This document shows, piece by piece, positions 8,062 to 17,050 of a stretch of 64,000 nt of DNA; within the stretch, counting starts at the first letter, position 1; each line of letters opens with the position of its first letter. The DNA comes from IDS-8 sp040902105 (GTDB taxonomy: Bacteria; Pseudomonadota; Gammaproteobacteria; Steroidobacterales; Woeseiaceae). The stretch spans positions 41,053 to 105,052 of the forward strand of contig JBBDXW010000051.1 in the NCBI GenBank assembly GCA_040902105.1. The letters run 5' to 3'. Position numbers and translations under genes: made by a program. The notes beneath the pieces were generated by a model. It searched no databases. It saw nothing but the letters and a program-made list of their open reading frames with translations, and was not told where the DNA came from.

Positions 8062-9021
8062 ATGCAACGCAGCAACATCTCAGCCGGAAAATTCTGGCTC
8101 ATGCTTTTTACAGCTTTGCTGTTACTCGTACAACTAGACGCCTTTGCGGCTCGGCCATGGTCTGACGCAAGAGGCAAGTCGGGCGGCGGCGGACCCAACA
8201 AGCGGCCGACTATCGAAGGCACACCGTCGAGCATCGCCGCAGTCGAGCAATTCTATGCCTTTCAGCCAAGCGCGAACGACCGCGATGGGGACACCCTGCA
8301 ATTCTCCATCAGGAATAGACCGGCTTGGGCAGCTTTTGATACCGCGAACGGCTATCTCTCGGGATTTCCCGCCGAGAGCGATGCGGGTAGCGTCACTTAC
8401 GATATAGCGATCAGTGTTTCGGACGGCAAGCGTTCAGCGTCCTTGACTCCATTCAGCATTTCCGTCGGCGAAGCAACGCAAAATTCGCCACCCGTTATCA
8501 GCGGAATCCCGGCGGGCGAGGTCATGGCAATGGAAGCCTACAACTTTACGCCGAATGCATCTGACCCCGACAACGACAGCTTGCAGTTCAGTGTGGTCAG
8601 TTTACCCACCTGGGCCACATTCGATGCGGCGACCGGCAGGCTTTATGGGACACCCGACGATGCAGACCTGGGTCTGTACGAGAACATCCGTATCAGCGTT
8701 TCCGATGGGATGGCAAGGGCTTCAACTGACAGTTTCTCCATAGCTGTGGTCCATACGACCAACGGTACGGTAACGCTCAGTTGGGCGGCGCCGACCGCAA
8801 ATACTGACGGTTCGCCATTGATCGATCTCGCCGGCTATCGCATCTACTACGGTAATGTGCAGGGACAATACGATCACCAACTGGAGATTTCCGACGCAGG
8901 CGTCATGACTGCGGTCATCGATAATCTCAGTCAGGGTGCGTGGTATTTCGCGGCTACCGCGTTGAACTCAAGTGGCGTGGAAAGCGACCTGTCGGGCGAA
9001 ATGGAGATATTGATTCAATAG
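8062..9021 (+). CDS. Secreted cadherin-like/putative-Ig and Fn3 domain protein under c-di-GMP riboswitch control
   Basis: The product is 319 aa. The start at 8062 has GGTGGAG about 10 nt upstream. A signal peptide ends near residue 30 (DAFAAR), followed by a Gly-rich linker. Two tandem putative-Ig/cadherin-like domains occupy about residues 50-135 and 142-230. Each carries an SANDRDGDTLQFSI or NASDPDNDSLQFSV Ca-binding-type strand, a 'W A x F D' turn and a GxPxxxD loop. A fibronectin type III-like domain (about 235-319) follows, with TLSWAAPTANTDGSPL and YRIYYG. No transmembrane or sorting anchor is visible at the C-terminus, which ends EMEILIQ. The role is probably a secreted matrix or adhesion protein (inference from domains and riboswitch). 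It converges on the end of the Tad operon, with only 13 bp between its stop and tadD. Confidence 0.88.
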   Translation: MQRSNISAGKFWLMLFTALLLLVQLDAFAARPWSDARGKSGGGGPNKRPTIEGTPSSIAAVEQFYAFQPSANDRDGDTLQFSIRNRPAWAAFDTANGYLSGFPAESDAGSVTYDIAISVSDGKRSASLTPFSISVGEATQNSPPVISGIPAGEVMAMEAYNFTPNASDPDNDSLQFSVVSLPTWATFDAATGRLYGTPDDADLGLYENIRISVSDGMARASTDSFSIAVVHTTNGTVTLSWAAPTANTDGSPLIDLAGYRIYYGNVQGQYDHQLEISDAGVMTAVIDNLSQGAWYFAATALNSSGVESDLSGEMEILIQ

Positions 9022-9034
9022 CATTTGGCGGAAC

Positions 9035-9952
9035 TCATTTGCCACGTGCGTTTCGTACCCGGTCCAGATTTTGTTCCGCTTCGGCGAAATAGACGGGCGA
9101 CTGGCGCACCGCTTCCATGAAAAAGTCCTGTGCCAGAGACAGGTCCCTGTTTGCAAGCGCGATTACGCCGGTGCTGTTGTAGGCATTTGCGTCATCTTCG
9201 ACTTTGCGGAAGATTTCGACCGCTTCTTCGTACCAGCCGAGTTTGGCGTATACCATCCCCAGGTTACGCCAGGCTTTGGGGTGATCGCTCTGACTCGCGA
9301 CGTCGAACAGGTACCTCGCAGCGGTGTCCAGATCCCCCGCGAGATACTTCGAGTAGCCGCGATTGATCCGTACACTGACTGAATCGGGCCGAATTTCCAG
9401 TGCTTTCTCGTAATAGTCCGCTGCGAGTCCGTGTTCCCGACGGCCGTCAGCCAGAACTCCCAGCACATTGTAGGAGCGCCACAGTCTTGCGTCACCGGCA
9501 ATCGCCAGCTCGAGGTTTTGCCGCGCCTTGTCCGGCCGATCGGCCTCGAAATACAGGAGTCCGAGTCCCTGCAGTGATTCCGGGTGTGACGGCTCCTGTG
9601 CCAGAGCGAGGTTGAATGTCCGGGCCGCCATCCGGCCGTTGCCCTGGAGCACATGCAGATGCCCGATGCGGACCAACAGCTCCACATCTGTAACGTCGAA
9701 TTTGAGCGCCTTCACGCTATAGAAGAGCGCCTTGTCGAGATCGCCTTCGCGGTAAGCCAGATTCGATTTCGTTATCGCCTCTTGTTTCGACGCGACCGGA
9801 AATTCGGTCGCGAACAGAAGGTCGAGGTTCTCTTTGCCAACCGTGTCAGCCAGGCTGCCGTCGGCATTCTTCGTCTGCGACCCGGCGCACCCGTATAGAA
9901 AGCCAATACAGACTATCAGGGCGCCGATTCCGGCCTTACGTGCTGCAATCAT
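9035..9952 (-). CDS. tadD: TadD-like TPR lipoprotein of the Tad pilus locus
   Basis: The product is 305 aa from ATG 9952, chosen because AGGAG sits 8 nt upstream and the lipoprotein signal follows directly (hydrophobic stretch, lipobox LYGCAG). The longer frame starting at 10015 would overlap tadC and lacks such a site. At least five tetratricopeptide units span about residues 60-300 (for example PDSVSVRINRGYSKYLAGD and PKAWRNLGMVYAKLGWYEEA). Family role: TadD is an outer-membrane-associated lipoprotein that aids assembly or localisation of the Tad secretin. It is the last gene of the operon, 34 bp after tadC. Confidence 0.9.
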   Translation of the reverse strand: MIAARKAGIGALIVCIGFLYGCAGSQTKNADGSLADTVGKENLDLLFATEFPVASKQEAITKSNLAYREGDLDKALFYSVKALKFDVTDVELLVRIGHLHVLQGNGRMAARTFNLALAQEPSHPESLQGLGLLYFEADRPDKARQNLELAIAGDARLWRSYNVLGVLADGRREHGLAADYYEKALEIRPDSVSVRINRGYSKYLAGDLDTAARYLFDVASQSDHPKAWRNLGMVYAKLGWYEEAVEIFRKVEDDANAYNSTGVIALANRDLSLAQDFFMEAVRQSPVYFAEAEQNLDRVRNARGK

Positions 9953-9986
9953 TGAAACATCTCCTTTGCCGGATGTGCGGTTGTCT

Positions 9987-10955
9987 CTAACCGCCGCCGG
10001 CTTTACTGAAGGCATCGATAATTCGAATAACCGCTGGCCCTATTGCAACGATAAAGAACACAGGAAACATGAAAAGCACGAGCGGAAAGATAAGCTTGGT
10101 CGACATTTTCGCCGCCTGCTCTTCCGCCGCCTGCATTCGTTTGTCTCTGAAATCGTCAGAGTACACTCTCAGAGCATCCGCGACGCTGGTGCCGAAGCGC
10201 ATTGACTGGACCAGCAGACCCACGAGTCCGCGGACGTCGGACAAGCCGGTTCGTTCAGCAAGATTCTTGAGCGCCGCCTCGCGCTGTACTCCCGCCCTGA
10301 TTTCCGCGGTGACGGTAGCGAGCTCGAAAGACAAGTCCGGATGACTGACTCCGAGTTCCTCGGCGACTCGCTGTAAAGCCGGCCCCAACCCGAGGCCGGA
10401 CTCCACGCAGACGACCAGCAAGTCAAGGGCGTCCGGGAAGCCATGCCGGAGCCGCTTCATCCGCGACTCCACCTTTCGGTAAAGGACGTAATTCGGTGCG
10501 AGCAAACCGACACCCGCTCCCATCATCGCGTACATGACGACAGCTTGTGTCTGCATCTCCGGAAAGAAGCGGGCACCGGACAACACCAGGATGGGGATAA
10601 TGACGGCCAGCAGAGTTTTTATGGCATAGAAGACCTGCAGTGCCGTTGGCGATCGGATGCCCGCCCGAATCATGTTTCTTTGCACCTTGTTCCGTTCCAG
10701 TTCTTCCTTCGGCAGGACGAAGGCAGCAACAGGACCTACGGCAGTAGCGATCCTGATCGCCAACCGACCGTCCGTTGACTCTTTCTCCTTGATCAGCCCC
10801 AACCGCCGCCGCACCGGATTCGTGAATGCAGCAACCAGCACGCTGACGCCAAGGCCGAAGACGAAAATCGTTGCCGCGACGACCACGATGACGCTCTGCC
10901 GGAGGCCCGCCTCATCGCTAACGAAGGATCTTAGAAAATCGATCAGGGCTTCCAT
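9987..10955 (-). CDS. tadC: Tad pilus inner-membrane platform protein TadC
   Basis: The product is 322 aa, a type II secretion F-domain protein. There is a transmembrane segment near residues 22-45, more hydrophobic segments around 105-150, and a C-terminal pair around 290-312 (LIFPLVLFMFPVFFIVAIGP). The cytoplasmic F domain contains FPDALDLLVVCVESGLGLG, the hallmark of TadC proteins. Family role: with TadB it forms the inner-membrane platform on which the CpaF ATPase drives pilin polymerisation. It starts 4 bp after the tadB stop, indicating translational coupling. Confidence 0.95.
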   Translation of the reverse strand: MEALIDFLRSFVSDEAGLRQSVIVVVAATIFVFGLGVSVLVAAFTNPVRRRLGLIKEKESTDGRLAIRIATAVGPVAAFVLPKEELERNKVQRNMIRAGIRSPTALQVFYAIKTLLAVIIPILVLSGARFFPEMQTQAVVMYAMMGAGVGLLAPNYVLYRKVESRMKRLRHGFPDALDLLVVCVESGLGLGPALQRVAEELGVSHPDLSFELATVTAEIRAGVQREAALKNLAERTGLSDVRGLVGLLVQSMRFGTSVADALRVYSDDFRDKRMQAAEEQAAKMSTKLIFPLVLFMFPVFFIVAIGPAVIRIIDAFSKAGGG

Positions 10956-10959
10956 GCGA

Positions 10960-11934
10960 TCACACCTCTATGCGCAGAATCCTGCGTATCCACAGGATCC
11001 CCAATACGCCCGATATCATGCCGTAAACAATCATCTTCTGGCCGCGGGGATCGTTGACGAGCAGGGGAAGATAGTCCGGCGTGGTAACCGAGATCACCGC
11101 GAACAGGACGAGCGGCACCAGGGCAAGGACCCATGCCGACATCCTTCCTTCCGCCGACAGAGTCTTGATCTTTCGATGAAGTTTGAACCTGCCGCGGACA
11201 ACTCCGGAGATCTGCTGCAGAATTTCGGCGAGATTTCCGCCCGTTTCCTTTTGCACCAGTACCGACGTGACCAGCGCCATCATCGTGACGCTCGGCACTC
11301 TCGCAAGAAGCCCGAGCATGGCTCGCCGCAGATCGTTGCCGTAGTTTATGTCGCCGAACGTCAACTCGAATTCCCCGGCTATCGGGTCTTCCAGATCTTC
11401 CGCAATCATTCGCAGTGTTGCATTGAAGGGATGCCCTGCTCTCAGTGCCCGTGACATCGTGTCGATCGCATCCGGAATCTGTTCCTCGATTCTGGCCATG
11501 CGCTTGCCGCGTTGGTGCGATATCGTCATGAACGGCAGGTACGCGCCTGTCGCCCCGGCGATCACGGGCGCAATCGCCATGCGTGTCGTGACCCAGGCGA
11601 GAATCGCGGCAATAACGGCGAGAACGACGGACAACAGCGTTACGCGGTACGCGAGGTACTTTTTGCCCGCCTGTTCGATTCTTTCGGCGAGCGCCTCCAT
11701 CGCCGGCAACCGTTCCAGTTGCCGCTCCCACGGGCTCAGGCGCCGCAGATATTTCTCGCGGAGCAGGGACGAATACGCATCCCCTTCCGCTGCAGTCTGA
11801 ATCTGGCTGAGTTTTTTCAGCAGCCTCTTGCGCGCTTTGGCGTTTTCGCCGAACACGGGGACTACCAGTCCCTGCACCAGCAAGAAAACCGTCACGAAGA
11901 TCATTGCCACGAAAATCGTCATTCCGTTGGACAT
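10960..11934 (-). CDS. tadB: Tad pilus inner-membrane platform protein TadB
   Basis: The product is 324 aa from ATG 11934 (MSNGMTIFVAMIFVTVF). This start lies 1 bp after the cpaF stop; an upstream GTG-type extension to 11967 would overlap cpaF and is less likely. An N-terminal transmembrane helix, two helices around residues 90-135, an F domain with QIPDAIDTMSRALRAGHPF, LVQKETGGNLAEILQQIS, and a C-terminal hydrophobic pair match TadB. Role: platform partner of TadC for Flp pilus assembly. Confidence 0.95.
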   Translation of the reverse strand: MSNGMTIFVAMIFVTVFLLVQGLVVPVFGENAKARKRLLKKLSQIQTAAEGDAYSSLLREKYLRRLSPWERQLERLPAMEALAERIEQAGKKYLAYRVTLLSVVLAVIAAILAWVTTRMAIAPVIAGATGAYLPFMTISHQRGKRMARIEEQIPDAIDTMSRALRAGHPFNATLRMIAEDLEDPIAGEFELTFGDINYGNDLRRAMLGLLARVPSVTMMALVTSVLVQKETGGNLAEILQQISGVVRGRFKLHRKIKTLSAEGRMSAWVLALVPLVLFAVISVTTPDYLPLLVNDPRGQKMIVYGMISGVLGILWIRRILRIEV

Positions 11935-11935
11935 C

Positions 11936-13297
11936 TCACCGGCCCTCCGTGCGCCAGTCCGGCTCAAACGTCTCTATGGGTAATATCAGTCCCCGAGGCG
12001 CGAGTGACTTGTAGAAGGCGGGTACGACTCCCGTGGCCTTGAGGCGCCCCACGACTTTTCCGTTCTCATCCATACCTTGTCGTTCAAAGGTGAACAGATC
12101 GGACATCGTGATGATGTCTCCTTCCATGCCGTTGACTTCCTGAAGGCTGGTCAACTTGCGCGAGCCATCTTCCAGCCGCGACACCTGCATCACGACATCG
12201 ATCGCTGACGAAATCTGCGCGCGCAATGCCTTGATAGGAAACGAAATTCCAGTCATTGACACCATGTTCTCGATGCGGCTCAAGGAGTCTCTCGGCGTAT
12301 TCGCATGCACCGTGGTCAGCGAACCATCGTGGCCGGTGTTCATCGCCTGTAGCATGTCGAGCGCCTCGCCGCCACGCACTTCGCCGACGATTATTCGTTC
12401 CGGCCGCATGCGCAGACTGTTGCGCACGAGGTCCCGTGAAGCGACTTCGCCCTTGCCTTCGATGTTGGGCGGTCGCGTCTCCAGGCGGACGACGTGCGGC
12501 TGTTGAAGCTGCAATTCCGCCGAGTCCTCGATTGTTACGATCCGTTCGTCGTGCGGAATGAAACCTGACAGGATGTTCAGCATCGTCGTCTTACCGGCGC
12601 CCGTACCGCCCGATATCAGGATATTCAGGCGGGCTTTCACAACGACTTCCAGCACCTTCGCCACTTCCGGCGTAATCGTGCCGAGATTGACGAGATCCGC
12701 GACCGAAAGAAGCTCGACAGCAAACCTGCGTATCGACATCGAAGGGCCGTCTATCGCCAATGGGGGGATGATTGCGTTGACCCTCGATCCGTCTTTCAGG
12801 CGAGCGTCGACCATGGGAGACGATTCGTCGATGCGACGCCCGACAGCAGATACGATCCGGTCGATAGTATTCAGCAGGTGTGCATCGTCCCTGAACGTGA
12901 CATTGGTTTTCTCAAGCTTTCCACGTCGCTCGATATAAACCGACTTTGCCCCGTTCACCAGAATATCGGATATGGATTTGTCCGCGAGTAACGGCTCCAG
13001 CGGCCCCAGGCCCATTATCTCGTCTTCGATTCTCTGGATAACGACTTTTCGCTGGCGCAAACTCAGAGGCGCGGATTCCTCGACCATCAACCTGGAAGAT
13101 ATTTCCCGGATTTGCTCGCGTGCCTTGTCGTTCTCGACGGACTGAAGAAGTGACAGATCCAGTACGTTCAGTAATCTCTCATTGATGCGCTGCTTCCATT
13201 CCTGTTCCGCGTGGGACAGAGGCCTCATCAGGTCCGATTCGTCGACCGGGTCGTTTACGCCATCCCTGCCGAACCGGATTCGTTCCGCAATTGCCAT
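11936..13297 (-). CDS. cpaF: Tad pilus assembly ATPase CpaF/TadA
   Basis: The product is 453 aa, a type II/IV secretion ATPase of the CpaF/TadA family. Walker A is GGTGAGKTT around residue 230. Walker B and Asp-box region residues include VTIEDSAELQL, ERIIVGEVRGGEALDMLQAM and the His box TGHDGSLTTVHANTPRDSLSR. The N-terminal part carries IMGLGPLEPLLADKSISDI and VDARLKDGSRVNAIIPP, typical of the family. Family role: a cytoplasmic hexameric motor powering both extension and retraction of Tad pili. Its start codon overlaps the cpaE stop (TAATG). Confidence 0.97.
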   Translation of the reverse strand: MAIAERIRFGRDGVNDPVDESDLMRPLSHAEQEWKQRINERLLNVLDLSLLQSVENDKAREQIREISSRLMVEESAPLSLRQRKVVIQRIEDEIMGLGPLEPLLADKSISDILVNGAKSVYIERRGKLEKTNVTFRDDAHLLNTIDRIVSAVGRRIDESSPMVDARLKDGSRVNAIIPPLAIDGPSMSIRRFAVELLSVADLVNLGTITPEVAKVLEVVVKARLNILISGGTGAGKTTMLNILSGFIPHDERIVTIEDSAELQLQQPHVVRLETRPPNIEGKGEVASRDLVRNSLRMRPERIIVGEVRGGEALDMLQAMNTGHDGSLTTVHANTPRDSLSRIENMVSMTGISFPIKALRAQISSAIDVVMQVSRLEDGSRKLTSLQEVNGMEGDIITMSDLFTFERQGMDENGKVVGRLKATGVVPAFYKSLAPRGLILPIETFEPDWRTEGR

Positions 13298-14481
13298 TAG
13301 TTTGCTCCCAGGAGGTTGGGTAACGCGCGGCCGAGAAAGCCGCCGCGCCGCGTTCCATCGCGATCGGAACCGCTGACTTTGACCGTCAGCTCGCGCAGAG
13401 CTTTGGCCACGGCGGATCCTTTTGCACTCTCGGATACCGGGTTGCCGGTATCGATGCTGTCCGATACAAGCTTGTACTGATTCGGTATTACGTGCAGGTT
13501 GTCCACACGCAAGGTCTTACGCACATCGTCAAGTTCGATAACCGAGTTTTTCGCAAATCGATTCATCACTATCTCAACGCGATCGCGTTGCATTCCAAGC
13601 TCGCTGCAAACAACGTGCAGGAGCTTCGCGGCGCAATTGATATGCGCCAGAGACTGCTGAACCACCAGCAATATACGGTCCGACCGCTCCAGCACGGTCG
13701 TGCTGAACGTGTCGATGCGGCGTGGAAGGTCTGCAACGACGTAGTCGTTGTGCTGCAAAAAAATCTGCAACAGGGTGTCGATTTGCTCCGGCGCAATATG
13801 CGTCTGCTGAATGAGCCGATCGGAAGGTGCGGCCAGCAATCTGAGGCCGCTCCTGTGCGGCGTTACGAACGCTTCTGCCGCGGCCTGGTCCATGTCGTTG
13901 ATCGCATCGAGCGCTTCCGCCAGGCCTCTTTCCGGCGTCAGATCGAGATAACGGGCAAGCCCGCCGAACTGCAGGTCCAGATCCAGCAAGGCCGTGCGCC
14001 GGGAGTCATGTTGCGCCAGCCCGCAGGCGAGATTGGTCGCGACGAAGCTGGCTCCCGCGCCGCCCTTGCTGTTCAGCACGGTAACGAGGTTGCCGGAATG
14101 ATCGGACTTCTGTGCGAGTTCCTCACAAACGCGGTCGAGACTGTGCAGCAGGTCCGCCTCGCTCAAGGGTTCCGGGAGGTAATCGCTGGCCCCTGCCCGC
14201 ATCGAAAGACGCATTGCCTTTGCGTCGCCGGCCGGGCCGAATACCAGCAGCCGCGCTCTTTGATTCGGGTTAACCGTCGCAAGGTATTCGAGCTCGCCGT
14301 AACCCTGCACGTAGTGAAGCAACAACAGGTCCGGACGCGGAACGTCGTGCAGCGGGTCCGTGTGGCCGTTAACGATAACGCGCGTGTTTACGTCAAACCT
14401 GCCATGGTCGCGGAGCCTGGCAGTCACGGCGTCCGCAACGGTATTCGAGCGACTTGCGACCAGTATTTTTATCCGTGACAC
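13297..14481 (-). CDS. cpaE: Tad pilus localisation protein CpaE (receiver-like plus MinD/ParA-like ATPase)
   Basis: The product is 394 aa from GTG 14481, supported by AGGAG 8 nt upstream; the longer frame to 14631 runs into the tadE gene. Residues 1-115 form a receiver-like domain without a clear phospho-acceptor pocket. A MinD/ParA-type domain follows with VLNSKGGAGASFVATNLA. The signature Lys is kept while the P-loop Lys-Thr of classical ParA is Ala-Ser, which is usual for CpaE. LLDLDLQFGGLARYLDL, VVADLPRR and VMNRF follow. Family role: positions the Tad machine in the cell. It overlaps cpaF by one base and lies 25 bp after tadE. Confidence 0.93.
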   Translation of the reverse strand: MSRIKILVASRSNTVADAVTARLRDHGRFDVNTRVIVNGHTDPLHDVPRPDLLLLHYVQGYGELEYLATVNPNQRARLLVFGPAGDAKAMRLSMRAGASDYLPEPLSEADLLHSLDRVCEELAQKSDHSGNLVTVLNSKGGAGASFVATNLACGLAQHDSRRTALLDLDLQFGGLARYLDLTPERGLAEALDAINDMDQAAAEAFVTPHRSGLRLLAAPSDRLIQQTHIAPEQIDTLLQIFLQHNDYVVADLPRRIDTFSTTVLERSDRILLVVQQSLAHINCAAKLLHVVCSELGMQRDRVEIVMNRFAKNSVIELDDVRKTLRVDNLHVIPNQYKLVSDSIDTGNPVSESAKGSAVAKALRELTVKVSGSDRDGTRRGGFLGRALPNLLGAN

Positions 14482-14506
14482 GACATGACTCCTGTTGTCC
14501 GCAGCT

Positions 14507-14989
14507 TCAGCACGGCACGATCTCTCCGTCACGTGGAATACCCAGGCTTTCGCGCGGCAGCGTCGCTGCGAAAGCCGGTATCGGGACAAGCTGCGAGAGC
14601 CCGGGTATGAAGGTCTGCAGTTGGAATCCACCGTTGATGCGGACCCTCACATATCGAACATTCTCGAAACCGGCGCCGCCGGGGCTTACAACCGGCGCAC
14701 CGTTCGCATTCAGGTACTGAACATCGATGTGCTGGGTTTGCAGCCCCGCGACGATTGGGCTTGGCCCGGTTTCGCCGGATGCGTTGAATACAGCAACCTG
14801 CGCGATCGCAGGATCGTTGACCGGGCAGACAGCTGCTGCCCTCGCGCCGCGCCGGGTCGCTTCGTTCAATGAAGCAACGGAGAAGTACAAGCGGCTGACA
14901 TCGATGACGGCAAGGATAACCGTCATCAACACGACAGCGACGATGGCGAATTCGACCGTTGCCAGACCTGATTGACTGTTGATACTCAT
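14507..14989 (-). CDS. tadE: TadE-like minor pilin
   Basis: The product is 160 aa with an N-terminal class III prepilin-like or TadE helix: QSGLATVEFAIVAVVLMTVI, then LAVIDVSRLYF. The Glu at position +5 of the hydrophobic stretch is conserved. The exported domain contains two Cys residues, in AAAVCPVND and the final VPC. Family role: TadE/TadF pseudopilins are processed by the prepilin peptidase and are needed for fibre assembly. Start and preceding stop overlap as TAATG. Confidence 0.88.
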   Translation of the reverse strand: MSINSQSGLATVEFAIVAVVLMTVILAVIDVSRLYFSVASLNEATRRGARAAAVCPVNDPAIAQVAVFNASGETGPSPIVAGLQTQHIDVQYLNANGAPVVSPGGAGFENVRYVRVRINGGFQLQTFIPGLSQLVPIPAFAATLPRESLGIPRDGEIVPC

Positions 14990-15450
14990 TACAGTGCTCT
15001 CATGCGTACCGAGGCTTCCAGGTTGAAGCCGAGCGACGGGTCGGAACCGAAACCGAACGCAGGAAGTACCGACCCGATAATTCCGGTATACGAATATGTC
15101 GCGCGCACCTCTACGATTTCACCGCCGACACCGGTAACCGTCACGGCGCCGAGGGTAAGATTCGGCAGAATCGCCGTCCCGGTCCCCGACGTGTCGCTGA
15201 AAACCACGAGACTTTGCGTATCGCTGACGATGTCGGGGGAGAGATGAAAGACTTTCGCATTGTTAACAGCCAGGCCGGCGGCGTAGCGTGCTCCATCCCT
15301 GACGGCTTTCGTCAGTGTGTTGTGCTGCAGGAATGCATTCGTCAGTTCGCCGGCCACGAGCATCAGAAACAGCAGCACCGGCAGGCAAATCGCCGTTTCG
15401 ACGAGGGCGATACCTCGTTGACGTCCACGTTGTCTGATTTCGGCACTCAT
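14989..15450 (-). CDS. Second TadE/TadF-like minor pilin
   Basis: The product is 153 aa. After a basic leader (RQRGRQRG) comes IALVETAICLPVLLFLMLVA, then GELTNAFLQHNTLTKAVRDG. This is the TadE/F architecture with a conserved Glu in the hydrophobic helix and an aromatic/Asn-rich exit. The start ATG overlaps the stop of the tadG-like gene as ATGA. It differs from the next gene in sequence, so it is a diverged paralogue and not a recent duplicate. Probable role: minor pilin or initiation pseudopilin. Confidence 0.87.
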   Translation of the reverse strand: MSAEIRQRGRQRGIALVETAICLPVLLFLMLVAGELTNAFLQHNTLTKAVRDGARYAAGLAVNNAKVFHLSPDIVSDTQSLVVFSDTSGTGTAILPNLTLGAVTVTGVGGEIVEVRATYSYTGIIGSVLPAFGFGSDPSLGFNLEASVRMRAL

Positions 15451-16721
15451 GAGTCGTTCGAATCCGGGTCCTTGTACAACTGGATGACGTAGGGCCCCGG
15501 GCCGCTGCCGGGATTCGGTCCCGGCGTGCCGCCCGCAACGCAGTCGGTGACAAACTGCCCGAAGATTTCCTTGTCGGGACCGCCCAGGATCGGCTGCAGC
15601 ATGAAGAAGCAGGCGAAACCGTCGACGGCCAGCGTCGACTGGCCTGACTGATCGCCATTACAGTCGGCCACCGGCATTGCCATTACACGGCGAGCATAAG
15701 CCCCGGCCGGCGGTGGATTCTGATGCGGGCCGTTCTGCGAATCGTTGATGTAGTCCGAATACTGATAGTCGATATCGTCGCCGGTCTGCACTTCGTCGTC
15801 CGGGTTATTCGTGTCTCCCTGAAATATCCTGGGAGGCGTGGAGTCGTCCGTTTCCAGATAGGGGTCCGGCGTAGTAACCACGACGTCCGGTGGATAATCT
15901 GCGGGATTCATGCCGCCGCCCGCGTATTGACCGAAGCGGGTGTTGAATCCCTGCGACGTCGGACCTGCTGTCACTCCCGGTTCGGTTTCCACCGCCTGGT
16001 CGTCAGCCAGGCACTGTTCGAAACTGCCAGCCATGTTTTCTCGCACGCAGGCGCCGCCGGCCCCACAATCGAGCCGCAGCAATTTGTAGTTGCCGGGCCC
16101 TACATCGTCGTGCTCGCCCGGCTGCGGTTTCAGCACGCGCAATTCGTTCTCCTGAAATCCGAAGAACGGCTGGCTCACGTCGTTGGCACAGACCACGAGA
16201 GGCGCAATATCGCAGGCATTGCTGATCGTCGGGCTGGGACCGGCCACCGCCGACGCAGCGACCGGTATCTGATCGACACCCAGAACTCTGGATAACGTCG
16301 TCTGGATATTGAAGTTCTGCGCGATGACGCGAACGTAGGGGCCGTTCAAGGCACCGGGAGTGAAGGGATTCAACGTCTCCGAATACTGAATGGTTACGCT
16401 GATCTCACCCGCGTCATACGCGTCGTCAAACTCGTGATTGCCGGCGCCATCGGCGTTCTGCCCGAGCAGGCTGTTGGCCGCGGCGGTCGCCTGCACGGTA
16501 TCGGCGGGGAGGCTCAGCACTTTCGCCGCCGCCAGTGCTGCCGCGTCGACGGAGTTTTGCAGCCGTGTCTTGTTTGCCAGGGCATGGCTGCTGTCGATTG
16601 CGAGGCCGGCGACCGCCAGCATGGCGAGCAGACCGGCGATCACCAACGGCAGGGCGACGCCGCGTTGACCGTAACGCAACTTGCTTCGCGTCCCGCCGGT
16701 GTGATGAGTTGCCATGTTCAT
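15447..16721 (-). CDS. tadG: TadG-like pilus-associated protein
   Basis: The product is 424 aa from ATG 16721 (MNMATHHTGG). An earlier start would run through the lipoprotein gene. The N-terminus carries the TadG/TadE-type segment QRGVALPLVIAGLLAMLAVA followed by AIDSSHALANKTRLQNSVDA, the typical Flp-associated 'putative Tad-like' domain, with ALAAAKVLSLP after it. The exported part is Cys-rich and ends with a Pro/Gly-rich segment. Family role: TadG proteins anchor or tether the fibre or apparatus. No VWA MIDAS motif is visible, so it may be a shorter TadG variant. Confidence 0.85.
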   Translation of the reverse strand: MNMATHHTGGTRSKLRYGQRGVALPLVIAGLLAMLAVAGLAIDSSHALANKTRLQNSVDAAALAAAKVLSLPADTVQATAAANSLLGQNADGAGNHEFDDAYDAGEISVTIQYSETLNPFTPGALNGPYVRVIAQNFNIQTTLSRVLGVDQIPVAASAVAGPSPTISNACDIAPLVVCANDVSQPFFGFQENELRVLKPQPGEHDDVGPGNYKLLRLDCGAGGACVRENMAGSFEQCLADDQAVETEPGVTAGPTSQGFNTRFGQYAGGGMNPADYPPDVVVTTPDPYLETDDSTPPRIFQGDTNNPDDEVQTGDDIDYQYSDYINDSQNGPHQNPPPAGAYARRVMAMPVADCNGDQSGQSTLAVDGFACFFMLQPILGGPDKEIFGQFVTDCVAGGTPGPNPGSGPGPYVIQLYKDPDSNDS

Positions 16722-16750
16722 AATCGTCCGCCCCGAAAGTCCTTTTGGCG

Positions 16751-17050
16751 CTATCGATTGTCGCTGCGGACGCCGACTTCGAGAGCGCCGGAGGCCTCTG
16801 CCGGATCGGCGACATCGCCACGGTGACTTTCCAGTACATTGGTCAACCGGTCGACGTCCCCTCCTTCGACGGGATTCGGATCCGGGTTGTAGGCTGCATC
16901 CAGGTTGTATATCTGCTGCTCGGTCATGTGTCGCACCGAGTCGCCAAACTGCGGCTCCGTAGTGCTGTTGTGGGCACATCCGAGTAACAACATTGTCACG
17001 GCGACAGCAGTAGTCATTCTTGCGGTGATTGTCCTGTGCATGGTCGTCAT
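16751..17050 (-). CDS. Small Tad-locus lipoprotein
   Basis: The product is 99 aa. The lipoprotein signal VAVTMLLLGCAHNS places the lipidated Cys near residue 25. The mature part begins TTEPQFGDSVRHMTEQQIYN, a pattern recurrent in small lipoproteins encoded between the secretin and tadG genes of Tad loci. It overlaps the cpaC stop as ATGA. Likely role: an outer-membrane pilotin-like or accessory lipoprotein for the CpaC secretin (inference from position). No enzymatic motif is seen. Confidence 0.85.
   Translation of the reverse strand: MTTMHRTITARMTTAVAVTMLLLGCAHNSTTEPQFGDSVRHMTEQQIYNLDAAYNPDPNPVEGGDVDRLTNVLESHRGDVADPAEASGALEVGVRSDNR

Noticed and set aside
7293..8234. 313-codon minus-strand frame
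   Set aside because: Only its last ~73 codons match a real protein; the rest runs through the M19 stub and across the riboswitch in antisense by chance.
13492..14478. 328-codon plus-strand frame in the Tad locus
   Set aside because: Antisense to cpaE, whose motifs and overlapping start/stop junctions are convincing.
15465..15480. GTTCGAATCC-like T-loop word suggesting a tRNA
   Set aside because: It lies inside the tadG coding frame and no cloverleaf can be drawn around it.
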